This document shows positions 44,720-56,831 of a DNA stretch of 64,000 nucleotides, piece after piece. The stretch is from Lycorma delicatula (lineage: Eukaryota > Arthropoda > Insecta > Hemiptera > Fulgoridae). The first letter of the stretch is position 1, and each line of letters starts with the position of its first letter. The position numbers and the translations under genes were made by a program. The DNA is taken from the NCBI RefSeq assembly GCF_047948215.1, contig NC_134455.1, positions 161,926,575 to 161,990,574 of the forward strand, in the 5' to 3' direction. The notes under the pieces are model-generated. The model was not told the origin of the DNA and made no database searches. It was given only the letters and a program-made list of their open reading frames with translations.

Positions 44720-46420
44720 ATTTTTATTCACTGAGAACGACTAAATGCCAAAAATTAATTTTTAGTCTAAGGGAGCATCACTTTTTATTATTACAAAATG
44801 ATACATTTTGAATTAATATCCTATATACATTTAGTATAAAAAAATACATAAAGATGGAAACATAAATTGAAGGATTCGGCTAATTAGCTTTCTTTACATA
44901 TACGATTCAAAGGCTTTGTGAGAAGAAGGTGGTATACTTCGATAAAACTACAGATTACAGAATAAGAACAGGAAACAGCCGTCAAATCAGGGTATTATCT
45001 TCGATTCATATCTTTAAACAGGAAAGTCTGTATGTTTAAATCATCGCGCAGAAAATTTCGTGTTAGAGGTGTAGTATTAACATTTGTTTAATATCTTTGT
45101 AAAAACTGATTTACTGAGAAATTCTTCTTTCAATTTCCAAGAAAGAATTCAGCGATAAAAATGTTCAACTGATCTCCGTTTACCTAACCCTAAATTTTAA
45201 TTATTCATGAACTATACGCTATTTTGATTAATAAAATAAGAAAATTATTAAAATTTTATGAGTAAAAAAATAATAATATAAATATTAAACGGAAAAAACG
45301 AATGAATAAATTTAGCAGTTTTATTCACTTTAGTAAAAATCTGTTACAGGATCTTATAATAAAATTAAAACAGTTTAATATAAATTACTTCTACCAACGT
45401 TATTAATTAAAATTTTAAAAAATAAAATAAAATGGTATAAAAAACTACGTCAAACGTAAGTGAGTAAAATAAAATGGTATAAATTTCCTGTTACTAATGA
45501 AAAGTTTACTTATATTTTATAATGAATTAACTAATTTTATAAACCATTTTCAGCATCATATTTTGAACCGGGTTTGCTGATGAAGTTTGTTATAGGGTCT
45601 ACGACAGAATAAGTTCAATTGAAGGGAGCGCAATAGCGAGCTGTTAATACGATAGATAGAGAAAGGATAGAAGGCATCGCTTGCAGTTCCTTCGGTTTAT
45701 GAGCGGCCGTAAAGCACTCAGCATTGATTCAGTCTGGGGCTGGGTTCTCTGGCCATTACGAACAAGTCATATAGGCAAGGAGAAGGGCTTAGGACAGGGG
45801 AACACAGCTTACGACAGGAGCACCAGTTTAATGCTCGACGCCACCCCCTTATACGACTTTCATTTATGTCTTAAATACAACAGTCGGTTTCTTCTAGTAG
45901 ACTTAAAATTTATTACCACCGCTTATATATTCAATCTAAACCATCTGTTTTTCAACAATATTGTATCACAAGAAATTTGACAGAGTGTAATCATCTGTTG
46001 ACAGAAAAAATAAACATGGCCACTGCAGATATTTTTATTGCATTAAAATTGGTAAATTGAGGACTCCTCTTACAAACTATTGTATTACAATATATTTTAA
46101 ATACAAAAATATTATTAATCTAATGCCTAAGTTAAATCCATTGAAACAGCATGGATTTTAAATATCATTTCAGAATATCCCCATAAGAAACATATTGAGC
46201 AAAATAATATAAATTATGGTATATAAAATGAAATGTTGAAATGTTAACATTTGAAATATTTACATACGACTAGTTTTAGCCTAAGTGAGGAGCATAAAAA
46301 CTTGATATTTGAGATGTGTGATGAAGTATTGGATGTGGGTAAATTCATATACCTAAACTCAATAATAAATAACTCTACAATGTTGAATTACGATAGATTA
46401 ATGATGGATACTATCACATG
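44720..46420. other. AT-rich DNA with one unassigned GC-richer patch
   Basis: The patch at about 45590-45880 (e.g. TTATGAGCGGCCGTAAAGCA, CAGTCTGGGGCTGGGTTCTC) carries a 99-codon frame from 45681 with no recognised domain. It may be a repeat scrap. The rest is AT-rich without features. Confidence 0.35.
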
Positions 46421-46429
46421 TAGTATAGA

Positions 46430-46670
46430 ACGTACAGAGTGTTTCATTTTAATCGCTCCAGACAATTTTCTCGTAAACTATGCACAATACAAAAAAATTA
46501 CCTAAACAAAAGTTACTTAGATTACTTAGGACACGTCATCGTGACCTTGGATTTGACCTTGACCTTTTTCAACGTTAACACGTTTTTCAAATGGAATGAC
46601 CTATTTTTGACCGCACTAATGAAATGAGCAAAAAAATTGACATTAGTCACACATATGACCTTGGACGTTT
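46430..46670 (+). repeat. repeat block with reiterated TGACCTTG motifs
   Basis: Begins with GTACAGAGTGTTTCATTTTA, reminiscent of short DNA-transposon ends. TGACCTTGG occurs at 46542 and 46656, TGACCTTGACC at 46554 and TGACCTA at 46598. These are inverted AGGTCA-type nuclear-receptor half-sites. They are probably part of a transposon and not a host control element. Confidence 0.4.
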
Positions 46671-46800
46671 TTTGAAAGTCATACGGCTAACCTTCATAAA
46701 TAGACAAGAATACAACATAATCCTGCTAAACTTATAACAAAAATTAACAGTGTTGCGAGCTGTGGTCTTACCGAAATCTACCAATCGATAAACATTGACG

Positions 46801-47360
46801 ATGAATAAAGTTGTTTGGAAGACACGTTACATCAGTATTTCCGATGAGCAATATTTATCGCTGTTAAAGATAATCGTTGTGGATGAACCTATTTTAATGG
46901 CGTATCGCAAGTGGAACAAGGAAAATACATGGACTGTAAACAGTACCTCTCGGATGGAAAAACCGCGATACATCAAGTTTTAAAACAAAGGGGAAAAACA
47001 ACAATATGCATTTATCACCATCCAATTTCAATCTTTGCAATTTGTACATCAGATAAACCAAATTATATATATTACCTATATGAGAACGTAAAAGATGATT
47101 TCAACCATCAAAGATGATTTTTAAAAGTTTATAACCATCTTATTAAAACAGATGATTAAAGAAGACCATAATTTCGACTGACTTCAAATTCAAAATGCCA
47201 CCATATTCACTGACTGTTCGAAACAAAATTGAAGCTCTTAAATTGGGTGCTGTCGATATCAAAGTGAAGATTACATCCATTCAAAACTTTCCCGCTGAAA
47301 CAGCGGCGTATTGCTTAAGGATAAGCGATTAACATAATAAAATACACTTCTTTGTAAGAC
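46801..47360 (+). pseudogene. relic resembling a capsid-type gene of virus-like elements
   Basis: The plus strand reads VVWKTRYISISDEQYLSLLK, DEPILMAYRKWN, NTWTVNSTSRMEKPRYI and, after breaks, GAVDIKVKITSIQNFPAETA with AYCLRISD. This order (a KVPHI-like strand, a Trp-containing basic helix, a LEKPRYV-like strand, then a VDI.V ... NFP..T.AYC end) matches, from memory, a large hemipteran repeat-encoded family. I take that family to be a double-jelly-roll capsid-like protein of Polinton- or adintovirus-like elements. It is frameshifted and lacks its N-terminal half. The family name is the uncertain part; the protein-like conservation pattern is clear. Confidence 0.45.
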
Positions 47361-49680
47361 ATGATCAGAAGCGTACAGTAACCAATCGTTCTATGGAGGG
47401 TGATAATCACGTGATGAGTTTCATCGTATTATATCTCATTTCGTCCGAACTACCCGCTGGCAAAGTCTACATGAAAGAAATCGCTATCTCTTCGATACAC
47501 GTATTGAACATTTTCTTTTCAGATCGCCAGTTCGGTAGTTCAACCTACCAATCTTAATACTAGTTCAATACCCAAAAATACGTAAGTTCTAGCTTACGTA
47601 TTCAATACGTAAGCTAAAGAAAGAAATAAGTGTAAGATAGAAAGTTGGCTTCACCGAATACGTCTGACAGCGATTGATTCTCTACAGATTAGATCCTATT
47701 TATCTGAAAGGAGTCGCGAAAAGAATGTTTAATTTACGATTTGTTAACACAGACAACTTACGGTTGTAAGGCTGTGAATCTAAATATCTACGATTGTCCT
47801 TCCATTGAAGTTTTGATGCCTTGAATAATCTGTTCAAAACCAATAGAATATCCTTTCGATGATGGACACAGCTGATGTTTAAAGGATTTAATTTTGAAAC
47901 ATTCCTAGTAGAGTGATCAAAGAAAATTTTACCCTTGCTTGGATATCGTGGGGAAAAGTACGGATATGGAGCATGGATAGGGTTACTTTTGATGGAGTTT
48001 GTCTCAGCCCAGAAAATATTTCTCAGCCTTCAAAAATATTTACCAAACCTTCCAAAATTGTTTATTTAGAATAATTATGGACATTTCATTCCTGCAGCAG
48101 AGAATGATGACTTATCAACATTCATGAAAAAGATCTTGATATTGTTAGGGATCATCAAAAAAGAGGCGAGGAGAAGATTGGAAGTGGTGAAGAGACAATT
48201 ATAAAAAATTTAATATTTTCTATAAAAGTAATCATACATATTGAAAATATAAGTCTACGATATTTTATTTTATACTTAGCATAAAATAACACTGTATTTT
48301 ATCAATAAATAAACTAAATCAAAATTTTGTTCTATTTTTTCTTAACCTTATAATCTCTAGCTTTAGTATAAACCTGGGATACGCTGTGATAAAAGCGATA
48401 GATTTTATTAAAGGTTTGTGGTACCGCATTTGTTTTCGATTTCGATACATTAGCTTGCTCGCCCCAACACTCACGCCATCTAAAGCGTCTCACACGTTCT
48501 GCGATGGAAACTCCTCAAGCGCAAGCCGGCGGTAGCATCGCGATGGATTAAGTCACGAACAGCACAACCCATACAAACACGATACACAAAACATTTTACA
48601 CGCACACTCACATACTCTCTCTTAAGACCTCAATCCCTTTCTTAAGATCTTAAACCCTTCACGTATCATCACCGCGAACATGGTCAACGCCATGACGGTG
48701 CAAATTATGAGGAAGATGTACAAACACATTACATACACACAAAAAATGAACGTGTGCAAGCTTATCTCCTAGCGTGCGGGCTTTTATACTAGCGCAAGAG
48801 CGTTAGGAGGGGATCTGACTTGTGGGGGTTAACCTGAACAATGGACTCAGGTTAAAAATAAAAAATAATTACAAAATCTATTTTAATTTTTTTTAAGTTT
48901 AACTATTTATATCATAAGAAATTTTTTTGCTGCAGCAAAAATACGAATTAAAACAAGTTGAAGCCAAATTTTTTTATAAATTAAACCATGCGGTATAACA
49001 ATAACTACGTGTTTTATTACTGCAATAAAGTGTTTCAAAAAATAATTAGATTTAAATATATTTATCCGTTAAAAGATGTTTTCTTACAAACCTTTGAACC
49101 ATTTCGACTAACATGTCGACACTTATATTATTCAGTTAATTTGTAAATGTTGAATTTAGAGTTTCATATGAAATCTTTTACTCCTTTAGATTATCTTTGC
49201 CACAATCAATTATGTTAATACTGTTCTGCAATAATCGTTGTCATATAGTTTTTTGCTTTTAGATTTTCAGTCTGATTTCAAGGTGAAGTCACTTCAAAAC
49301 GTTCGTCATTGGTATCGAGCGAACACCACTTCACCACGATCATCGATTTCATGTAACATCAAAGCATGCAGCAGTTAGTTTACCACATCGAGTTTCAACA
49401 ATAACATCTTGCGGGTTATCGGCTTCACGATAATACGACAGTATTATGTTACATCTTTGCGAGGAGTTATCAACCGATGTGCAAATTCGATGAGAGAATT
49501 GTTATCGACGATTAGTTAATTCTGAGGAGTTCCTTTTCCTTCTTTACAAGCAAATATTATTCTGGTTCCCGAAATGATAGAAACCCAATCTGTCAATTTT
49601 ATTGCTTCAGGTTCTTAGAGCGCGTTACCATCGAGTACAAACAGGATTCTAATATGAAGCTTGTATTCGACTGACTAATA
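47360..49680. other. unassigned DNA with a perfect short palindrome and a GC-richer block
   Basis: AATACGTAAG and CTTACGTATT form an inverted repeat around 47580-47605, with a further direct copy AATACGTAAGCT just after. The block 48450-48840 is GC-richer, with CTCCTAGCG ... CGTTAGGAG as inverted arms near 48768 and 48815. No protein recognised. The region may hold more of the decayed virus-like element. Confidence 0.35.
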
Positions 49681-49689
49681 ATTTGATAA

Positions 49690-50165
49690 TATGTGCTCAA
49701 GGGAGGCAGAATTTTTATCATCCTTTAGCTTGCACAGCAAGGCAATGAAGGCATTCGCCTTCATTTTCAGCACATACTAATTTGAATAGCTTGAGAAGCA
49801 TTTTATAATCTAAAAATTTAACACTACCACTTCCTTTGAATTCTTGTCTTTCTTTGTTGTCATCATTCTTGGGGTTAGAAAAAAATGGTCTAACATTATA
49901 GATTAGATGCTCTAGTGGTAATTCGAAATTGTTTTTCAACAGGAAACATGATGATAGTGAAGACTAAAGTTCGAGTCAGGTAACGTAAAACGTAAAATTA
50001 TTCGTGCTAGAACTGATGATTTGCATACCTAAGAAGTATAACACAAGTTTATCCCGTACAGTCGTATAGAAAAACAATGGTTGTATAGCACTAATAGGTC
50101 TGTAACCAACAATTCCTGGAATCGATGCTGTCACAATGCGAAAATCGACAGTGTACATCGGTGAA
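49690..50165 (-). pseudogene. unassigned minus-strand ORF relics
   Basis: Two adjacent open stretches on the minus strand, 50158-49976 (SIPGIVGYRPISAIQPLFFY) and 49939-49718 (LEHLIYNVRPFFSNPKN, then CAENEGECLHCLAVQAKG), lie 36 bp apart in compatible direction and look like pieces of one protein. Further left, scraps such as PITRK and VIVETRCGKLTAACFDVT appear on the same strand near 49400. I do not recognise the family. Its position about 2.3 kb from the capsid-like relic, in convergent orientation, would fit a shared origin, but this is inference. Confidence 0.3.
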
Positions 50166-50276
50166 CAGCCAGATTTGATGCAATGTTTTGATTTGTATCT
50201 TTTTTTAAACGAACGAACATTTCGTCATTGAATTTAGTATGTTCTATGTGTGTACGAGTTTAACATTTTGTGTAGC

Positions 50277-50324
50277 ATAATAAAATATCCTACACGATTT
50301 TACTCGTATAGGATATTTTATTAT
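50277..50324. repeat. strong hairpin with 21-bp arms
   Basis: The left arm 50277-50297 and right arm 50304-50324 are complementary at 20 of 21 positions (core TAAAATATCCTA against TAGGATATTTTA), with a 6-base loop TTTTAC. Confidence 0.9.
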
Positions 50325-50689
50325 CCCGCCAAAACACGAGATAAATAAATTATAATACACGTAACTTAGCGTAAATATAAGTTAGAGATATTAACTTTAT
50401 TAGAAATTAATAACTGAGAGAACAACAATAAGAATGTTTGTTCGGGAAACGTTTTTCATTGATAACTGGTCTAATATGGTTTTATTAGAAGTTAAATGTA
50501 AAAAAATAATATTACATCGATTCATTCAGTTAAGATATTTTCTAATAAATTTTTTTAGTTTTATAAATATGTAAAACATGTCGTTCAACTTCTTTAAAAG
50601 AAGCTGAATGAAGAATTAAGTTTGAATGGCAGGAATTTGAGAGATCTAATATTGTATTCAAGAATAAACTGCCCTTTTGTCTTAAAAAA

Positions 50690-51020
50690 AAAGTTTTCCA
50701 TCATGCCAATCCTTATGTAAGGTAGCGAAACTTAGACATTAACTGTTCAATCAGTACAGAAGCTGCAGGTAGCACAAAGAGATATGGAATGATGTTTGCT
50801 TGGAATTACCTCACTGGCCTCTAAATGTATCAGAGAACAGAAGAGAGTACATCATATCATCATGAAAGTTAAAGAATTAAAATAGTGGTGGGCAGCCCAT
50901 GTAGCAAGAAGAACTGATGGTAGATGATCTAAATTGTCAATTGAATGGATATAGAAGTTAAATGCCTACAAAAAAGACCAAAGGCTCATTGGATTAATGA
51001 TATTATCAAATACATTCTCT
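50690..51020 (+). pseudogene. LINE reverse-transcriptase C-terminal fragment
   Basis: Plus-strand reading: GSET, TLTVQSVQKLQVAQRDMERC, LLGITSLASKCIREQKRVHH, IIMKVKELK, WWAAHVARRTDGR, then IEWI and TKKTKGSLD. This is the C-terminal part of the common insect endonuclease/reverse-transcriptase proteins (Q..Q.AMER.MLG ... I..R..V.D .. W.GH..RR.D.RW). Stops show it is dead. It lies upstream of, and is distinct from, the RTE-type element at 51450. Confidence 0.75.
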
Positions 51021-53714
51021 GCCTTTTCAGCTCTTGCGAGGATTCAGCTAAGAATTGAGTACAGGCGAGGCTTAACCTTTTGTAAGATACTGTGATGGAG
51101 GTGCCTTAACCTCAACATGGTGCGTCCCAATGGCTGATAGGTAACATTCCTGTATACAGGACAGATGGGAATAAGGTGGAGAGCATTAAATATCTCTTCC
51201 AAATAAGCATCGCGGATGAACTTTGGCGAAGGGGAAGTGGTCAACGATGTCGATGCAGAAGAGGAAGAAACTTCTAACAGCGGAAAGGGTGGAAGAGCCT
51301 AGAGTGGCATCTTGAATTAAAATGCCCTGTCTACTCGGAGACAGTGAGGTGGCAGCCTCACTACTGAGCTTAATCTGCGCAGCACTTGTCACTTGTCATA
51401 GCTTCAGAATCAGAACGAATTATTGGAAAATATTTGGAATATAAAAAAAAAAAGAAATGGGATGTGAAAAGACTAACAATAGGAACATGGAATGTTAGAA
51501 AAAAGCAAACAAAGAAAATGAATTAACCTTTATGCTAAAGGAGAAGAATGTAGATGTAGCCTTCACTCAGAAACAATGAAAAATTCACGGGGTAATAAGT
51601 ATGTTGATGACTACATAATGTTCTATAATAGTGTCACACAGAAGGAATGGGTAAGTAAGGTAGTAGCAATCTACAAAACTAAAAATTATGAGAATAGAAT
51701 CAAAAGCAACAACTATATCAGACTGGATTTTCTGCATAAGACTGAATCATATAAAAGAAAATATGACACATATAGCTGTTTATGCTTCTGAAGAAAGTAA
51801 AAAGGAAGAGTCAGGAATGTTTTACCGAATTATTCAAAGGGATGTAGGTAAGTGCGCTTAAACTGATCAAATAGTGACATCTGGAGACTTGGATGCAAGA
51901 GTTGGTGATATAACTCTGTCAGACTGTCTGGGCTCATTTGGTGAGAGAACAATAAAAAAAAATGGCTGTATGTTGAGAGAGTTTGCCAGTTTTAATAGTT
52001 TGAAAGTACAAAATACTTTCTTTAAGAAAAAGGATGTTCATAAATATACATGGGCAGCAAGAGGCTTTAAGTCGATAATAGATTATTGTATCACAAACAC
52101 TAAACTCACTGGACAAGTTGTGGAGGGTGCATCGGGTTTGGATGTTGGCTCCAATCATTATCTTCTTATAATGAAGATTGAGATGTAGCAGATGGAGATC
52201 CTCCGTAACAAGAAGAAGGACCAGGTAGAAGAGGTGAATAAGGTATATCTGATACAGGAAAAGAGTGTAAGACATCTATTCCAACAGAGAATGATGGAGG
52301 AACTGAGTATAGGCAGATAAGGATGGACATAGAAGATGAATAGTAAAGGAGATTGTACATAGAAGGAGTCATACACAGCATTTCATCAGAAGTTCTCAGA
52401 AAGAAGAAAAGATATAGAAACAAGAAAGGTCACATGATATGGACCGAAGAAATAGAGAAAGCTATGAAAGGTAAGAATGAGCATACAGAAAACATCAACA
52501 ATCCCACGAAAGGAAACAGGGAAAAAATATTGCGTATAACAAAATTTTAAAAAGGGTTTAGCAAAGAAAAGCCATCAAGACTCTTGGGAAAGATTTAGTG
52601 CTGACATTGAGGATGATGTTCATTGCCGATGTTCATTGATATGAGGAAGGGACTTCAGAGGGAGATTGGTCTGATGTGGACACTGGGGGCCTGGACGACA
52701 TCAAAATTGAAGAAGTGATTGAAGCATTAAATTTATTAAAGAACAGGAAAGCTACAGGCATAGATGGAGTAAATTTTGAATGCTGGAAGTAGGGAGGTAC
52801 TCTGCTACAATTGAGAATGATGCATCTGTTTTGGAGGGAAGGGAAGATCCCATCATGCTGGGTTAAAGCAAAAGTGATACCAATATTTAAAAAAGGTGAC
52901 AGAGAGAGATGCTAAAATTATAGAGGCATAAGTTTGCTGGATAGTGCATATTAGACATACACCAAAATTCTCAATAATAGGCTGAAAATTATACGTGATC
53001 ATGTAACTGGAAAAGAACAAATGGAATTCAGAAAATGCTGTTCAACAGTGGATGCAATCTTTACATTAGAACAGCTGATTGAGAAAGAAGGGAATTTAAC
53101 CTGGAAACACATACGAATATAGATTTGTTGATATCGAGAAAGCATTATTTCACAGCTTAGGTAGATGGAGGTTATGGAGTATATTGATTGAAGGGGGGGG
53201 GGTTCCTTTACATCTTGTTCTAGCCATCAAGAGTCTGAACAGAAGAGACACAACTGTGGCTATCAGCACAGGCGTATGAAGATTAGAACATGTCAAAACA
53301 AAATAGGGCATGAGACAGGGTTGTTATATCTCCCCCAACACTTTTTAACACTTATGTGGACAATGTCATCTGCAGATGGGGCCAAGGTATAGACTCAGGA
53401 ATACAACTCAGTCCTTGTATAAGATTTAATATCATAGCTTATGCAGAAGATGTCGCCATAATTGAAGAATCTGAGGACAAGCCGCACAGACGAATGTTCA
53501 GATTGTAAAACATCTGCAAGAAATACAATTTGAAGATTTCTGCAGAGAAGATAAAGGTAATGGCTTTTTATGACAAATATGAGGTCATAATGAGGTCAAA
53601 AATTGAGTTGAATGGGGGCATCCTGGAACAACTATTGCACTTTACCTACTTAAGATGTCAAGTATCTTTCCTAGATAATACTGATGTGACAAATAAGCTA
53701 AGTAGGTTAAGAAA

Positions 53715-53990
53715 TATTTTGTGTTTTCCCAAATCAGCTGATTTGGAAGTCGAGAATTCCAGGATTCAAGTCCTAGTAAGGGCAGTTACTTTTATATGGA
53801 TTTGAATACTAAATTGTGGATACCAGTGTTCTTTGGTGGTTGGGTTTCAATTAACCTCCTAAGGAATGGTTGAACTGAGACTGTACAAGACTACATTTCA
53901 TTTACACTCATACATATCATCCTCATTCATCCATTGAAGTAATATCTGAACGATAATTCCCAGACGCTAAACAGGAAAAAGAGAGAGAGT
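53715..53990 (+). mobile_element. SINE family B inserted in the RTE element
   Basis: AAATCAGCTGATTTGGAAGT, B box GGATTCAAGTCC, GGGCAGTTACTTTTATATGG, TTCTTTGGTGGTTGGGTTTC, GAATGGTTGAACTGAGACTG, CATCCTCATTCATCC and the tail GCTAAACAGGAAAAAGAGAG. It interrupts the RTE reading between RLRNI near 53715 and the continuation near 54190. The AGAAATATTTTGTG-like flank on the left and ATGAATATCTGTGG on the right may be a decayed target duplication. Confidence 0.75.
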
Positions 53991-54104
53991 TAACTATCTT
54001 GATCTGAATCTCACAGCACCTACAGTTATGGAAAATGTATTAAAAATGTGGATTTCTCTAATTAAAAAATTATTTGTAGAAATATTAATTAATATTAGTG
54101 TTAG

Positions 54105-54175
54105 TATATCATCCTCATTCCTCTGAAGTAATAATATCTGAATGGTAATTCCTGGAGGGTAAACAGGAAAAAAAG
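54105..54175 (+). mobile_element. 3' tail of a second SINE family B copy
   Basis: CATCCTCATTCCTCTGAAGT and GGTAAACAGGAAAAAAAG repeat the last 70 bp of the SINE at 53715-53990. It was either inserted independently or produced by a tandem duplication in which most of the second copy was lost. Confidence 0.6.
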
Positions 54176-55382
54176 AAGATTTATGAATATCTGTGGGATG
54201 ATTCAGAGAGTGTTGAAAGATAGAAAAGGAGAGATGATAGTAGGTAAAAGTTTTATAAAACGATGGCAATACCAGTGATGCTATATGGAAGTGAGACATG
54301 GACCCTTTGCAAGAGAAAAAGAGACCAAGTAACAGCAGCTGAAATGAGGTTTCTCAGAGCAGTTAAGGGGTGCACATTGAATGGCAGAATACAGAGTGAA
54401 GATATAAGAAACAAGCTTGGTGTATTTAGTGTGGAAGATAAAATGAAGGCATACAAAAGGAAAAGTTGTGTAGGTCACCTGAGGAGAAGATGGATTCCAG
54501 AATAGGCAGATAATTAGACACCTAATCCTTGAAGTGAAGCAGAAGAAGCAGAAAAAGATCAATAACACTGGACTGAATTGGCAGAAGATTGCAACTCATT
54601 AGTCATAAACGAGCTGAGGAATCCTTCATCCTGCATTGGATTGATAGCAGCTGAAATGATAATGATATATATCTATTTATTACACATATTGATATTAATT
54701 TTTTTTTTTTGTTCAAGTGATAACTATTTGTTGATTATGTGTGTAACATCACCAATTTTTTTTTTTAATTTTTTGTTTTGACATTTTTACCTCTTGGCAT
54801 GTCCAATGTCCAAAGGTCTCTTAAAACTGCATTTCTTTATTACTAAAAACTTATAAAAGGTACTTATAATAGTTTCTAGAGTAGAAAGGGATAGTTTTTG
54901 GCCATACCAATTTCAGGAGTGGGTTGTACTTCATGTCAGGTTACTTTACTGATTATGAAGCAAAAATATATTTACAATTTATTCTTACAATAATGTTACT
55001 ATTACAATGGTGATATAGATGAAAAAGAAAAAAGTTAAAAAAGAGAGTTTTTAGCAATAAGGATAATAGACATTGTAAAAATTGAAGTAAACAGACAAGG
55101 ATAGATTAGGATCTTAATAATTAAACGCTAATTAATTTTTAGAAAGAAAAAAGTATCAGACTGAATGAGAAAGTATAAATACTTGTGTGCTTTGATTTAT
55201 ATATGTTTAATGTGATTTTCTTTTGGACTGGAAAACAGAGCAATATAAACCAATAATGAACAGAGCAATCATTATAAACTAATGATGAATGTATATTCCA
55301 TCAAAATAGAAACGAAGCCTCTCTGTATATGGAGTAATTTTCTTCAATTTTGAATAAAACTCAAAAGTAACATGAGAAAAAA

Positions 55383-55505
55383 TCTGATGTGGACACCATA
55401 CTAAACTTCCTTGTACGCCTATTAAATTACATACACACATTTTTTTAAAATGAAAAGTACATAAAATTTTATTTCATTAATAATTTCTTATATTTTTTCA
55501 TAATT
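55383..55505 (+). repeat. dispersed repeat, copy 2 of an unclassified family
   Basis: Parallel to 14854-14975 in the same orientation. Beyond it, to about 55900, lies a palindromic patch (AAAAGGAGAGTTAACCTCTCCTTTT near 55856-55880, a perfect inverted repeat about the GTTAAC centre). Confidence 0.7.
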
Positions 55506-55905
55506 TTGTTTTTATTGTTATTATTGAATTATTATCGCAATTTTTTTTGTAATCAGACGTTAATAATTATTAATAAATCGATACATTTAAATTTAAAAAA
55601 AAAAAGTTAAAAAAAAGGAGATGAAGTCTGATTCGAATCAATATCCCTTTTTCCTTATAAGATACAAATATATCATTAATTAAAATTTCATTTGGCTATA
55701 ACTCTGGAACCAATGATAAAATAAGTACCACTTATGATATATCGTTGAAAGGTCTCAATGAGAGCTTATTACTGCAGTTAAGAAAAAGTCTAAAATCTAA
55801 TTTTTTTTTGATTTTGGGCTTTTTTTGAACAATTTTGGTTCAGTCGATTGCAATCAAAAGGAGAGTTAACCTCTCCTTTTGATTTCAGATATTTTGATCA
55901 GATAT

Positions 55906-56365
55906 TATGAACACATCAGTAAAACGTTATTCGGCCCCGTTTCTTTTCGTTAATCAAAAACCTGTACGACGATATATTAGGTTAACGATGAGAAGGGGGC
56001 CGAATAAAATTTGGTCAGATTCACTAATTTTCTCCCTTCCTATCCATCAACGACGAGTAGGAAGGAATTATGTCTATTCAATAGATATATTTTGTCCACT
56101 TTATCGTAAGTTTACTAAAAGTTTTGATACTAATAGTAAGAACAATATATGTAAACATAATGGAACGTTAATTCCTTTCTTTTTTTTGTAGAATATTTGG
56201 ATCTATTGAATAAATACATACTGTTCCACTTTATTATAATTTCTTTAAAATCCTTAATGATAACTGGAGAAATTACATTTAGAAGCCTAGAGCCATATTT
56301 TTAATTAAAATAATTAAGTTTTATTTAATACCGGATAAATGTTCTAAAATAAAAATAAATGTATT
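55906..56365. other. AT-rich DNA, nothing assigned
   Basis: A 94-codon frame at 55907-56191 has a plausible composition but no recognised motif. It sits next to repeats and I do not call it a gene. Confidence 0.35.
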
Positions 56366-56367
56366 AT

Positions 56368-56382
56368 TACATTTTTAATTAA
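56368..56382. repeat. target-site duplication, left copy
   Basis: TACATTTTTAATTAA, identical to 61368-61382, immediately before the T-run that is the element's poly(A) tail on the other strand. Confidence 0.85.
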
Positions 56383-56831
56383 TTTTTTTTTTTTTTTTAT
56401 TTCCCTACTCACCCCGACCGGATATCCATTTAAGTATACTCAGTCGGAGAGAGTGTCCTTCTACTCAAAGGGGGCATCCCTCACCCACCGGCTTTACATC
56501 CGGCACGGCAGGTTGGCCCCCCCGGTCTTGGATCTTTTGTTTTATTTTTTGCCTGCCTCTAATTCCCCGCGTTAGGGCCAAGGTCCGGCGATGCCGTCCC
56601 ACAGCCCCTCCGCAGGGAACCGGGTCTCGGTCTTTACGCCTATGCCTTTAACCGACGGTACCCACCCCACAAAGCACCTTGACGCCCGCAGGGAGACACA
56701 CCGCCGGCCGGGACTCGGTCTTTTCTTTTATTCCCATCTCCCTTGGAGTTCTCCCACTTCGCAGGAACCCGCATACCAGGGCATACGGGCCCTCCACGGA
56801 GAGACTGTCCACCCTTCCCTACTTAACTTAA

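Larger units (their letters stand above)
51450..54665 (+). mobile_element. RTE-type LINE, decayed, split by SINEs
   Basis: Endonuclease start LTIGTWNVR near 51475; TSGDLDARVGDITLSD near 51880; HKYTWAARGFKSIIDYCIT near 52030; GLDVGSNHYLL near 52140. Reverse transcriptase: ATGIDGVNFECW-type scrap near 52760; RFVDIEKALF near 53120; VKTKGMRQGCYISPTLF-type near 53300; IIAYAEDVAIIEESEDK near 53440, where the catalytic pair reads Glu-Asp; KISAEKIKVMAFYDKYE near 53530. After the SINE insertion: MAIPVMLYGSETWTLCKRKR near 54263, QVTAAEMRFLRAVKGCTLNG and a C-terminus near 54660. Many stops occur. About 3.2 kb including the SINEs. The sequence at 51030-51450 may be its 5' UTR. Confidence 0.8.

Noticed and set aside
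55907..56191. A 94-codon frame with plausible composition
   Set aside because: No motif, flanked by repeats, single frame only. It cannot be told from chance.
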